From positions 1 to 56,991 of the forward strand of contig VGID01000022.1 in the NCBI GenBank assembly GCA_016868035.1: 56,991 nt of DNA, read 5' to 3'. The DNA comes from Betaproteobacteria bacterium (lineage in GTDB: Bacteria; Pseudomonadota; Gammaproteobacteria; Burkholderiales; SG8-41). The position numbers were made by a program, and so were the translations under genes. The notes beneath the pieces were generated by a model. The model did not search any database and had not been told where the DNA came from. It saw only the letters and a program-made list of their open reading frames with translations. Positions 41,826 to 49,884 of this stretch are shown here, piece by piece; position 1 is the first letter of the stretch; each line of letters opens with the position of its first letter.

Positions 41826-41891
41826 GGCTATGCGTGCGGTCTCGTCAGCAGTCAGGCTCAAGACCCGTGACCGGTTCGCCCGCGGCAGTCC

Positions 41892-43178
41892 TCATGGGGG
41901 AGATGGGGCGTGCTGCGCCGCCGCGCCAAACAACAGGCGGCGGATTTTCTCCGGCTCCGCGAGCATGCCGGCGAGCGTGTCGACGCAGCGGTCAATGGCC
42001 CGGGCATAGGCGGGCGCCCCGCCGAACCGCTTGAGTGTTTCCGGCGGGATGAACTTGACCATGAGAGCCGAGGTCCCGGGCGGGAGTCCCACGAAGTGCA
42101 CCGTCATGACGCCGTAGTCCCGCAGCAGGAGCATGGCCAGTGCCGCGGATGCCTCGTACGGGACGATCGGCGGCGTGCGCAGGCCGGCGCGCTCCATCGC
42201 CATCTCCAGGATGTCATCGGCCAAAAACTCGGCAATCACCGGCGTCTCGTGCAGACGATCCCCGAAGACGTGTTTTAGCGCAGTGGCCACGGTATTGGTG
42301 GTCTTGACGAGTTCGCGCACCCGCTCCGGGGTCGAGCCCTTCAGTGACCGCGTTGCCGCCGGGTAGAGGAACGGACGGGCCTCGAGTCCCATCTCGAATC
42401 CCAGGGAGCGGATGCGCTCCACGAATGATTTCGCGCCTGCCAGCACGCCGAGCCGGGGTCCGGCGGTGCCGTACTTGTCGAGCCCCGTCGCGACGATGTC
42501 GACGCCGAGCGCGAGCGTGCGCGGCTGCTTGAAGATGGCCGGCCCCACACGAGCCCCGCCGGCGTCGTCGACGTACACCGGCACGCCTTTGGCGTGGGCC
42601 AGCTCCACCACCTGCTTGAGGTCGCTTTCAAGCATCAGTTCGTACGTCACCGCCAGGCGCGTCATCACCACCAGCGCGACGCGCGATGTCTGCTCGAGCG
42701 CGGTGCGGAACTGCTCGAGGCCCGCTGTATCGATCAGCTTGGCGCCGGCATGCGCCACGGCCCGCACCACCGAGGGATGGCTATAGCTCTCCGACACGCC
42801 TATGACCACATCCCCGGGTTTTACCAGAGTGAGATGCGTGGCATACGTGGCGCCCGTGAGGCGGTTGAACAGCGCAGCGTCGTGTTGCTCGGGGGAGCCC
42901 CCGAAGTGTTCGAGCGCCGCCTGCTTGAACGCGTCAAAGTAGAGCGCCGGGGCCATGAAGTCGTTGGCGATGGGCAGCTCGTCCGCCAACAACGGCAGCC
43001 CGTGCTCCAGTCCCGAAAAGTTGAAGAGCCCGTCCGGCCCGGCCCGGTCGAGGCGCGCTGCCATGTGCCGCCAGGCCTCTTGCAGCTTGCGAAAGTCATC
43101 CGCAGTGGCGGTGAGCAGTTCCCCGCGGGCATATGGGAGCCCCGGGGCGTAGGTGTTTCCGAAACGATCCTTTGGCAT
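41892..43178 (-). CDS. SelA-like PLP-dependent protein
   Basis: A fold-type I pyridoxal-phosphate protein of 428 residues from ATG 43178, with AGGAGGG upstream. Asp204-Asp205 in VYVDDAGGAR and the Schiff-base Lys235 in IVATGLDKYGTAGPRLG match the SelA/L-seryl-tRNA selenium transferase-like branch. No tRNA-Sec or SelB is nearby, so a small-molecule lyase or aminotransferase role is more likely. It is the last gene of the leftward TauD/crotonase/CoA-ligase cluster, after a 167-bp repeat-filled gap. Confidence 0.78.
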   Translation of the reverse strand: MPKDRFGNTYAPGLPYARGELLTATADDFRKLQEAWRHMAARLDRAGPDGLFNFSGLEHGLPLLADELPIANDFMAPALYFDAFKQAALEHFGGSPEQHDAALFNRLTGATYATHLTLVKPGDVVIGVSESYSHPSVVRAVAHAGAKLIDTAGLEQFRTALEQTSRVALVVMTRLAVTYELMLESDLKQVVELAHAKGVPVYVDDAGGARVGPAIFKQPRTLALGVDIVATGLDKYGTAGPRLGVLAGAKSFVERIRSLGFEMGLEARPFLYPAATRSLKGSTPERVRELVKTTNTVATALKHVFGDRLHETPVIAEFLADDILEMAMERAGLRTPPIVPYEASAALAMLLLRDYGVMTVHFVGLPPGTSALMVKFIPPETLKRFGGAPAYARAIDRCVDTLAGMLAEPEKIRRLLFGAAAQHAPSPP

Positions 43179-43249
43179 GCAGCCCTCCTGGCCGGACAGG
43201 TCACCGACTTTAAGGCACCAGCGCGTCCTGTTCAAGGAGCAGGTCTCGA

Positions 43250-43341
43250 ATCTTGAATTCGTGATTCGAGACCTGGAAGCCGTGATCCGTGAATCGGGAA
43301 CGCTCAATCCTCAGTCCTCAATCCTCGATCCTCCATCCTGA
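43250..43341. repeat. Heptamer array, unit TCAATCC
   Basis: TCAATCC, TCAGTCC, TCAATCC, TCGATCC, TCCATCC (43304-43338) face GAATCTTGAATTCGTGATTCG-type repeats further left, between the SelA-like and SucD-like genes. Confidence 0.8.
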
Positions 43342-43345
43342 CGTT

Positions 43346-44224
43346 CTAGCGCAGGCGCGCGCAGACGCCGGCGACCATTTCGTTCAGCGATGAAAATACC
43401 GCGACGCCGGCGGCTTCGAGCGCCGCGCGCTTGGCCGCGTACGTGCCCTGGCTGCCATGCACGAGCGCCCCCGCGTGGCCCATGGTGACGCCTTCGGGAG
43501 CGCTTCTTCCGGCGATCAGCGCGAACACGGGCTTGGCGAAGCGCTGCGCGGAGAGCGCCTGCGCGAATTCCTCCTCGTCGTTGCCGCCGATCTCGCCGAT
43601 GATGAGCAGCGCTTCGGTGCGCTCGTCCGCCGCGTAGAACGGCGCGAGATCGGCGTAGCGCAAGCCCTTGACCGGGTCGCCGCCGACGCCGATCCAGACG
43701 GAAGTGCCGACCCCGCGCTGCGCGAGGCGGTAACCGGCCTCGTAGGAAAGCGTGCCCGACCTCGACATCAGTCCCAGCGCTCCCGGGATCAGCGAGTCGT
43801 CGGGCAGGAAGCCGAGTTTCGCTTCGCCCGCCACCGCCATGCCCGGGGTGGATGGCCCGATCCACACGGCGCCCGCCGCCCGCGCGAGGTGCCACGCCTC
43901 GAGCGCGTCGCGCACGGGCATGCCCTCGGCCGGCGTGACGAGATAGCGTATGCCGGCGGCCAACGCGTCCCGCATGGCCTCGAGCAGTTGCATCGCGCCC
44001 ACCAGCAGCACGCTCGCGGTGGCCCCGGTCGCCGCGACCGCCTGCTCGCAGCTCGCGAACACCGGAACGCCGTCCACTTCGCGCGCTTCCGCCTTCGGCG
44101 AGACGCCGCCCACGATGCGGGTCCCGTAGCGCTGCATCAACCGGCTGTGCAGCCGTCCCGCGCGCCCGGTGATGCCCTGCACGATCACCGGCGTGGCTTT
44201 GTCGACGCGCGGATCAAGAGTCAT
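43346..44224 (-). CDS. SucD-like acyl-CoA ligase, alpha subunit
   Basis: Alpha subunit of an NDP-forming CoA ligase, 292 residues from ATG 44224. It has VIVQGITGRAGRLHSRLM at the CoA site, SRSGTLSYEAGY, IIGEIGGNDEE and the phospho-histidine His250 in GVTMGHAGALV. It pairs with the SucC-like gene upstream. True SucCD operons lie with the citric-acid-cycle genes; here the neighbours are a crotonase and a dioxygenase, so malate or another dicarboxylate is a more likely substrate than succinate. Confidence 0.88.
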   Translation of the reverse strand: MTLDPRVDKATPVIVQGITGRAGRLHSRLMQRYGTRIVGGVSPKAEAREVDGVPVFASCEQAVAATGATASVLLVGAMQLLEAMRDALAAGIRYLVTPAEGMPVRDALEAWHLARAAGAVWIGPSTPGMAVAGEAKLGFLPDDSLIPGALGLMSRSGTLSYEAGYRLAQRGVGTSVWIGVGGDPVKGLRYADLAPFYAADERTEALLIIGEIGGNDEEEFAQALSAQRFAKPVFALIAGRSAPEGVTMGHAGALVHGSQGTYAAKRAALEAAGVAVFSSLNEMVAGVCARLR

Positions 44225-44246
44225 GGCTAGAGCGAGAAACGACTGT

Positions 44247-44410
44247 AACCGCCGATAAACGCCGATAAACGCCGATTTTTCGGGTGATGCGTGACGAGTG
44301 ATGGGTGATGGGTGATGAGTAATGGGCGAATGCCCGTTACTCGCATTACCCAATTCCCATTACCCATTACCGGTTCTTATCTGAAGATCATCGGCGTCCA
44401 TCGGCGGTTT
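44247..44410 (+). repeat. Long palindromic intergenic repeat, copy C
   Basis: Same architecture and orientation as copy A: AACCGCCGATAAACGCCGAT, then TTTTTCGGGTGATG, a run of GTGATGG-like heptamers, core GGGC-GAAT-GCCC (44324-44335), CATTACCGGTTCTTATCTG and ATCGGCGGTTTC. It fills the SucC/SucD gap and its right edge touches the SucC-like stop codon. Confidence 0.87.
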
Positions 44411-45552
44411 CATTCCTTGTTTGGCAGGTGCCGGCGTACGGCAGCGAGCGCCGCGTCGAGATCGGTGTGGACAGTAATGCCCGCGGCGGCGAGCACCTCG
44501 CGCGCTTCCGGTAGCCCGTTGCCCACGAGCCGCGCCACGACCGGGACCGAAAGGCGAGGCAGCTGGCGCAGGGACTCGACCAACAGCCGTGCGAATTCGC
44601 CGAGATCGGTGATGCCGGCGAAGATGTTGACGAGCAGCACCTTCACGTTTCCGCCTTCGGTCATCCGGCCGAGCGCCTGAACGAGGCGGCCGGTCTCGCC
44701 GCGCAGCCCGCCGGTGCGGATGTCGAGGAAGTTGTAGGGCTTAAGCCCCGCCGCGCGCAGCTCGTCGATGAGCATCATCGAGAGCCCGGCGCCGGTGGTG
44801 AGCAGCGCGATCTCGCCCGCGCCGTCCACCACGACGTAATCGAAGCCATGAGCGAGCTTGAGCGCGACCTCCGGATACGCGTGAGCGCGCTTCTCGACCA
44901 GCGCGCGCAGCGCCGGCTGCCGCGGAAGGGCATTGTCGTCGGTGACGAGCTTGGCGTCCCCCGCCAGCCAGCTGCCGTCCTCACGCACGAACAGGGGATT
45001 CACCTCCAGCAACAGGGCCTCGAGCCCGAGAAAGGCGCGCGCCAGCGGCACGGAAGCGTCGCGCACCGCAGGCCCGATGCCTGGCGGGAGCTTCCCGGAC
45101 AGCGCGCGCGCGCAGGCGGCAACGGCGGCGGCATCAAGCCGCGTCGCATCGGAATAGATGTCCTCGCGCGGAACCCGCTCGATGTCCCCGCCGCCCCGCG
45201 CGGACGCGATCACGCGCGAGCCACCGCTCGCCGGATCGAGCAGGAAGGCGAGGTAGGCTTCCCGCGCGCCGCTCACGCGCTGCTCGACGCGCACGGAACG
45301 AACGGTCCGGTCGCGCACCGTGCGATCGAGAATCGCAGCGACGTGCGCCTTCAGCTCTGATCGTGTGTCCGCGCTATGGATGAGGCCTGCCTTGCCGCGG
45401 CCGCCGGTCGCGATCTGGCCCTTCGCCATCCACGGTCCGTCCGGCAGCGACATCCCATCCAGCTCGCCCGCGCGCTCGATGAGGCGCCCCGCGGGCACGT
45501 TCACGCCGTGCGCGGAGAGCAATTTCTTCGCGTCGTGCTCCAGCAGGTACAT
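44410..45552 (-). CDS. SucC-like acyl-CoA ligase, beta subunit
   Basis: ATP-grasp beta subunit of an NDP-forming CoA ligase, 380 residues from ATG 45552. Visible are YLLEHDAKKLLSAHGVNVPAG, AKGQIATGGRGKAG (ATP-grasp loop), LLEVNPLFV, KLVTDDNALPRQP, TTGAGLSM and FLDIRTGG, then VNIFAGITD. The ribosome site is weak (CACCAATTTTTAGC). It is transcribed just before the SucD-like subunit although a 185-bp palindromic element lies between them. Confidence 0.87.
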   Translation of the reverse strand: MYLLEHDAKKLLSAHGVNVPAGRLIERAGELDGMSLPDGPWMAKGQIATGGRGKAGLIHSADTRSELKAHVAAILDRTVRDRTVRSVRVEQRVSGAREAYLAFLLDPASGGSRVIASARGGGDIERVPREDIYSDATRLDAAAVAACARALSGKLPPGIGPAVRDASVPLARAFLGLEALLLEVNPLFVREDGSWLAGDAKLVTDDNALPRQPALRALVEKRAHAYPEVALKLAHGFDYVVVDGAGEIALLTTGAGLSMMLIDELRAAGLKPYNFLDIRTGGLRGETGRLVQALGRMTEGGNVKVLLVNIFAGITDLGEFARLLVESLRQLPRLSVPVVARLVGNGLPEAREVLAAAGITVHTDLDAALAAVRRHLPNKE

Positions 45553-45562
45553 TGCTAAAAAT

Positions 45563-45707
45563 TGGTGAACGGTAAGCGGTGAGCGGTGAGCGGACAAACC
45601 GGTGAACCGTGAACGGCAACCGTGAACCGACACTTCCAATTCACGAATCTCGTCGAATCACTGCTCACTGCTCACTGCTCACTGCTCACTGCTCACTGCT
45701 CACTGCG
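45563..45707. repeat. Heptamer palindrome, unit CACTGCT
   Basis: Six perfect CACTGCT units (45659-45700) and a seventh, CACTGCG, oppose GGTAAGCGGTGAGCGGTGAG (from 45571) across a mixed spacer. The TCA at 45693-45695 inside the array is the stop codon of the enoyl-CoA hydratase gene, whose last residues (SEQ) come from the repeat. Confidence 0.93.
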
Positions 45708-46475
45708 TTTCTTGCGGGCAAGAAAGGCGCCCATGAGCCGCTGCGGCTCATCGGTGCGGCGCGCCTCGGCGCACGCGCGTATGCCCTGCTGCACGGCCCG
45801 GGCGATGCTCATGCGCTCCCAGTCGCGCACGAGCTTCTTCTGCAGGCGGATCGCGCGCGGCCCCGCCTCGAGTAGGCAGGCAATCCATTGCTCCACGCCC
45901 GCGTCGAGGTCCGAAGCGCGCGACATTTTCTCGAGGAAGCCGCAGCGCCGGGCCTCGGCGGCGCCGATGTGCATCCCGGTGTAGACGAGCTCCCGGGTCT
46001 TGCCCCAGCCGATGAGCTGCGGGAGCAGGCAGGCCTCCATGCCGGACGGGATGCCGAAGCGCACCTCGGGCATGCCGAACTTCGCCGATGTGACGCCGAT
46101 GCGCATGTCGCACGAGGCGGCGAGCTCCATCCCGGCGCCGAAGCAATGGCCGTTGATGCGCGCGATCACCGGCACGGGCAGGACGCGGATCGCATCGCAC
46201 GCGCGATGCGTCCAGGCATGGTGCTCCCTCGCGCCCTTCGCCGTGAGATCCTTCATCTCGGCGAGATCGGCTCCCGCGATGAAGGCCTGTGTTCCGGCGC
46301 CGGTCAAGACCGCGGCGCGCAGCAACCGGTCCTTGCCGAGCCGCGTGAACGCCTGCGCGAGCTGCTTCTTGCCGGCGAGGCCGAGCGCGTTGCGCTTGTC
46401 CGGGTTGTTTACGGTGACGTAGGCAACATGGCCCGCGCCACGCTCTTCGACGCGCGTCAGGACCAGGCCGCGCAC
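45693..46475 (-). CDS. Enoyl-CoA hydratase/isomerase-family protein
   Basis: A crotonase-fold protein of 260 residues with GTG start at 46475, four bases after the TauD-like stop, so the two are coupled. Oxyanion-hole segments AFIAGADLAEM and GHCFGAGMELAASCDMR and the acidic MPEVRFGIPSGM are present. The CoA ester it acts on is probably formed by the downstream SucC/SucD-like ligase. Its C-terminus is written in the heptamer repeat. Confidence 0.87.
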   Translation of the reverse strand: MRGLVLTRVEERGAGHVAYVTVNNPDKRNALGLAGKKQLAQAFTRLGKDRLLRAAVLTGAGTQAFIAGADLAEMKDLTAKGAREHHAWTHRACDAIRVLPVPVIARINGHCFGAGMELAASCDMRIGVTSAKFGMPEVRFGIPSGMEACLLPQLIGWGKTRELVYTGMHIGAAEARRCGFLEKMSRASDLDAGVEQWIACLLEAGPRAIRLQKKLVRDWERMSIARAVQQGIRACAEARRTDEPQRLMGAFLARKKRSEQ

Positions 46476-46479
46476 CGGA

Positions 46480-47376
46480 CTAGTACGGCGCGCTGCCGCG
46501 CACGGTCGTCCGGTACATCAGGCGGCGCAGCGGAAGATCGTAGTCGAAGTTCGCCTTATGCTGAACCGCGCAGTTGTCCCACATGAGCAGATCGCCAGCG
46601 CGCCAGTGGTGCTCGTAGCGGAACTCCGGCTGGATGATATGCGCGCAGATTTCGGAGAGGAGGGCGTCGCTCTCCACTTTCGGCAGACCGACGATGTGCG
46701 AGGTATGCGCCTCGTTGATGAACAGCCCCTTGCGCCCGGTCACGGGGTGCGTGCGCACGATCGGGACCTCCGAGTCGGGTACGCTGCTCAGCTGCTCCGG
46801 GGTCAGCGCGTGCTCCTGCACCACGCGCGCGCCGCGCGCCTGCTCCGCCTTCTGCGCCTGCACGTTCTTGCCGCGGTAATACCGGTAGCTGTGCACGTTC
46901 TTGAGACCCTGCAAGCGCCTTTTCATGTCGTCCGGCAGGGCTTCGTACGCCGCGGTCGTGCTGGCAAAGCTGGTGTTGCCCAGCACCCTTCCGTCCTTGA
47001 CCGGGACTTCGAGCGCGTAGAGCGCGGAGAGCAGGCTCGGCGTCTGCTTGTAGGACAGGTCGCTGTGCCAGAAGCGGCCGGCGTCCTCGACCCCGATCGT
47101 TTTGCCTTGGTCGTTGAGGATGTTGGAGACGATCAGTATTTCCGGGTAGCCGCCCAGCCGGTGCTCCTTGCGCACGTGCTGTTCGAGCTCGCCAAAGCGC
47201 TTCGTGAACGCGATGTGCTGTTCCGGCGCGATCTTCTGGTTGCGGAAGAACACGACCTCGTTGTCGAAAAACGCCTTGGCGATCCGGGAGAACGTGTTGT
47301 CGTCGAGCGGCCGCGACAGGTCCACTCCGGAGATCTCGGCGCCGAGGTGCTTGCCGATGCGGTTGATGCTGATCAT
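46480..47376 (-). CDS. TauD/TfdA-family Fe(II)/2-oxoglutarate dioxygenase
   Basis: A 298-residue oxygenase. Iron ligands His104 and Asp106 (RFWHSDLSY) and His273 (CAVQHKA), and 2-oxoglutarate residues Arg285 and Arg289 (LRRLMYRTT), match TauD in order and spacing. It hydroxylates an unknown carbon acid, sulfonate or ether, with succinate as by-product. First gene of the leftward operon, divergent from a GST gene with a ~190-bp promoter region. Confidence 0.9.
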   Translation of the reverse strand: MISINRIGKHLGAEISGVDLSRPLDDNTFSRIAKAFFDNEVVFFRNQKIAPEQHIAFTKRFGELEQHVRKEHRLGGYPEILIVSNILNDQGKTIGVEDAGRFWHSDLSYKQTPSLLSALYALEVPVKDGRVLGNTSFASTTAAYEALPDDMKRRLQGLKNVHSYRYYRGKNVQAQKAEQARGARVVQEHALTPEQLSSVPDSEVPIVRTHPVTGRKGLFINEAHTSHIVGLPKVESDALLSEICAHIIQPEFRYEHHWRAGDLLMWDNCAVQHKANFDYDLPLRRLMYRTTVRGSAPY

Positions 47377-47497
47377 GAGGCTTTCCTTGCTGAGGAGTGC
47401 TGCCGTGAAGCGCGAGCCACTGCAACCCGCGCAGAGGCATTATGCTAGCAGGCCGGGCTTCGGGGAGAAAGCGCGACGTCCAGTATCTGGATCCCCG

Positions 47498-47525
47498 TTG
47501 ATTCCTTGGTTTTGGCGCATACAAT
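47498..47525 (+). promoter_or_regulatory. Sigma-70-type promoter for the GST gene
   Basis: TTGATT (47498-47503) and TACAAT (47520-47525) are 16 bases apart, about 40 bases before the start codon at 47566. Confidence 0.55.
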
Positions 47526-47565
47526 GCAGCATCCGGGTGCCGTCCGTTACGGCAGGAGAACGCGA

Positions 47566-48189
47566 ATGAAGCTCTACGGCTCGCCCACGTCCCCCTACGT
47601 GCGCAAGGCGCGCGTGCTGATACGGGAGAAGAGCATTCCCTGCGAGTTCGTGGTCGAGGATCCGTGGCCCGCGGGCAGCCCGATCGCGGAGAAAAACCCG
47701 CTCGGCAAGGTTCCGGTGCTGGAGACCGGGCCCGGGAGCTATCTGTTCGAGTCGGGCTTCGTCACGCATTACCTCGACCACCTCGACGGCCGGCCGCTCG
47801 CTCCGAAGGATGCCGCGGGCTACTGGCAGTCCCAGTGGTGGCAGGCGCTCGGCAACGGCATCATCGATGCGGTAATCGCGCGGGTGCTGGAGACGCGTCG
47901 TCCTCCGGAGAAGCAGTGGCAGGAGAAGATGGAGCGGGAGGAGAGCCGCGTGCATCGCGCCATCAGCGCCGGTGAGCGCGCGTCGAAAGGCGGCCGCTAC
48001 CTGGTCGGGGACCGGTTCACGATGGCCGATCTGGTGCTGGGCGTGGCGCTGCAGTACGTGGATTTCCGCTACCCGCACGACTGGCGCACCACGCACGCCA
48101 AGCTCGCGCGCTGGCATGCCGGCATCAGCGCGAGAAGATCCTTCGAAGAAACGCTTCCCCCCGGCTTTGTCAAGCCTGGGCGTGCGTAA
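47566..48189 (+). CDS. Glutathione S-transferase-family protein
   Basis: A 207-residue GST from ATG 47566 with GCAGGAGAAC upstream. N-terminus MKLYGSPTSPYVRKARVLIR with the Ser of SPYVRK as likely thiol-activating residue; cis-Pro in GKVPVLETG; ES binding motif in LFESGFVTHYL; C-terminal GDRFTMADLVLGVAL. It is a different subgroup from the one at 25498. The amidase gene starts 12 bases after its stop codon. Confidence 0.88.
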   Translation: MKLYGSPTSPYVRKARVLIREKSIPCEFVVEDPWPAGSPIAEKNPLGKVPVLETGPGSYLFESGFVTHYLDHLDGRPLAPKDAAGYWQSQWWQALGNGIIDAVIARVLETRRPPEKQWQEKMEREESRVHRAISAGERASKGGRYLVGDRFTMADLVLGVALQYVDFRYPHDWRTTHAKLARWHAGISARRSFEETLPPGFVKPGRA

Positions 48190-48201
48190 CGACGTGATGC
48201 A

Positions 48202-49833
48202 GTGACGAACGAGCTGCACTTCGCGACGATTGCTGAAACGTCGGACCTGATCCGCACGCGCAAGCTGTCGCCGGTCGAGTACACCGATGCGTTGCTCAGG
48301 CGCATCGAGGCGCTCGAGCCGCAGTTGAATGCGTTCATCACAGTCACGACTGACCTCGCGCGCAGCCAGGCACGGCATGCGGAGGCGGAAATCATGTCAG
48401 CCCGTTACCGCGGGCCGATGCATGGCATCCCCGTTGCGTTGAAGGACATCTACAACACTAAAGGCATCCTGACTTCCGGCGGCTCCAGGATTTGCATCGA
48501 CAATGTTCCTGCAGGGGATGCCACCGCTACGCGCCTGCTTCACGATGCGGGTGCGATTCTGCTCGGCAAGCTGCAATTGCACGAGTTTGCGCACGGCGGA
48601 CCGTCGTTCGATCTGCCATGGCCGCCGTCACGCAATCCGTGGCGTCTCGAGCATGTGACGGGTGGCTCATCCAGCGGCTCCGGCGCGGCACTTGCCGCCG
48701 GGTTGATTCCGGCGTCTCTCGGTTCGGATACCGGCGGCTCGATCCGCAATCCCGCGTCGTTCTGCGGTATCGTCGGCTTGAAGCCGACTTCCGGACTGGT
48801 CAGCCGCGCCGGCGTGATCCCGAACTCGTTCACGCTCGATCACTGTGGCCCGATGACACGCACCGTGGAGGATTGCGCGATTCTTTTGCAAGCGATCGTC
48901 GGCTACGACGCCAAAGACGCGGGCAGCATCGCGGCCGAGATCCCGAATTACCGAGATGCGCTCGATCCCGACATCAGAGGGCTGCGCATCGGCGTGCTGC
49001 GTCACTACTGGGAAAAGGACATGCCCGCGCATCCTGACGTCGGGCACGCGATGGAGGCGGCGATCGAGGTGTTCGCAAAGCTCGGCGCGCGCATTGAGGA
49101 CTGCCGCACGCGGCCGCTGCAGGATTCATTCGACATCAAGATGATCATTGGGGAAAGCGAGATCTATTCGATCCACGAGGCCGATCTCCGGTCGCGCCCC
49201 GGCGACTTCGGCCGCGATTTTCTCGGCCGCATCCTGCCGGCCTGCCTGTTCCGGGCATCGGATTACGTGCAGGCATCGCGCGAGCACCGGCGCGCCATTG
49301 CGGATATCCAGCCGCTTTACCGCAAATACGACGTGCTGCTGACCGCCGGGCTGGGCCCCGCTCCGCGGTTCGAAGCGCACAGGACCGCGACGTTCTGGCA
49401 GAAGCCCAACGATATGTTCCGGCCGTCTAACCTGACCGGGGGCCCGTCGCTGGTACTGCCCAACGGGTTCTGCAACGGCTTGCCGCTCGGCATGCAGGTA
49501 AACGGCCGCCCGTTCGACGAGGCCACTGTGCTGCGCGTGGGCTATGCGTTTCAGCGAGCGACCGACTGGCACGAGCGCCACCCGCGGCTCGTAGCCGGAG
49601 ACCTGCAGCCCGCGCTTACTCCCAATGGCAACGAGCCGGCCGCGGCCGAGCTGGACGCCGCGGCGCACGCCTTTGTGTTGTATACGGCGCAGCGCGCCGG
49701 GCTTAAACTCAACGACTATCAGACGGCGATACTGCTCGAATCCGCGCCCTATGCGCTGGCGATGGCGGAGCGCATGCGCAAGCCGCGCGATCGCATGGAC
49801 ACGCCGGCGCTGGCATTCCGTCTTTCGAACTGA
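48202..49833 (+). CDS. Amidase-signature hydrolase
   Basis: A 543-residue amidase with GTG start. Catalytic Lys81 (PVALKDIYN), the Ser cluster 156-158 (GGSSSGSG) and nucleophile Ser180 (GSDTGGSIRNPASFCG) form the Ser-cis-Ser-Lys set. It has a C-terminal extension of ~70 residues (after RHPRLVAGDLQ) that the shorter amidase at 50891 lacks. No signal peptide. The Bug gene follows after 51 bases, so an amide imported by that protein is the probable substrate. Confidence 0.9.
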   Translation: MTNELHFATIAETSDLIRTRKLSPVEYTDALLRRIEALEPQLNAFITVTTDLARSQARHAEAEIMSARYRGPMHGIPVALKDIYNTKGILTSGGSRICIDNVPAGDATATRLLHDAGAILLGKLQLHEFAHGGPSFDLPWPPSRNPWRLEHVTGGSSSGSGAALAAGLIPASLGSDTGGSIRNPASFCGIVGLKPTSGLVSRAGVIPNSFTLDHCGPMTRTVEDCAILLQAIVGYDAKDAGSIAAEIPNYRDALDPDIRGLRIGVLRHYWEKDMPAHPDVGHAMEAAIEVFAKLGARIEDCRTRPLQDSFDIKMIIGESEIYSIHEADLRSRPGDFGRDFLGRILPACLFRASDYVQASREHRRAIADIQPLYRKYDVLLTAGLGPAPRFEAHRTATFWQKPNDMFRPSNLTGGPSLVLPNGFCNGLPLGMQVNGRPFDEATVLRVGYAFQRATDWHERHPRLVAGDLQPALTPNGNEPAAAELDAAAHAFVLYTAQRAGLKLNDYQTAILLESAPYALAMAERMRKPRDRMDTPALAFRLSN

Positions 49834-49884
49834 GAGGCGGCTACGCAACGTCGCATCAACGATCCCAAAACCGTGGAGAAGCCA

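Noticed and set aside
41826-41891. Right-hand remainder of the interrupted SDR gene
   Set aside because: Translation in all frames gave no Tyr-x-x-x-Lys or other SDR segment, so the missing part is deleted rather than displaced.
43346-45552. Housekeeping succinyl-CoA synthetase sucCD
   Set aside because: The catalytic His and ATP-grasp motifs fit, but the order with dioxygenase and crotonase genes, the 185-bp repeat between subunits and the lack of citric-acid-cycle neighbours argue for a catabolic paralogue.
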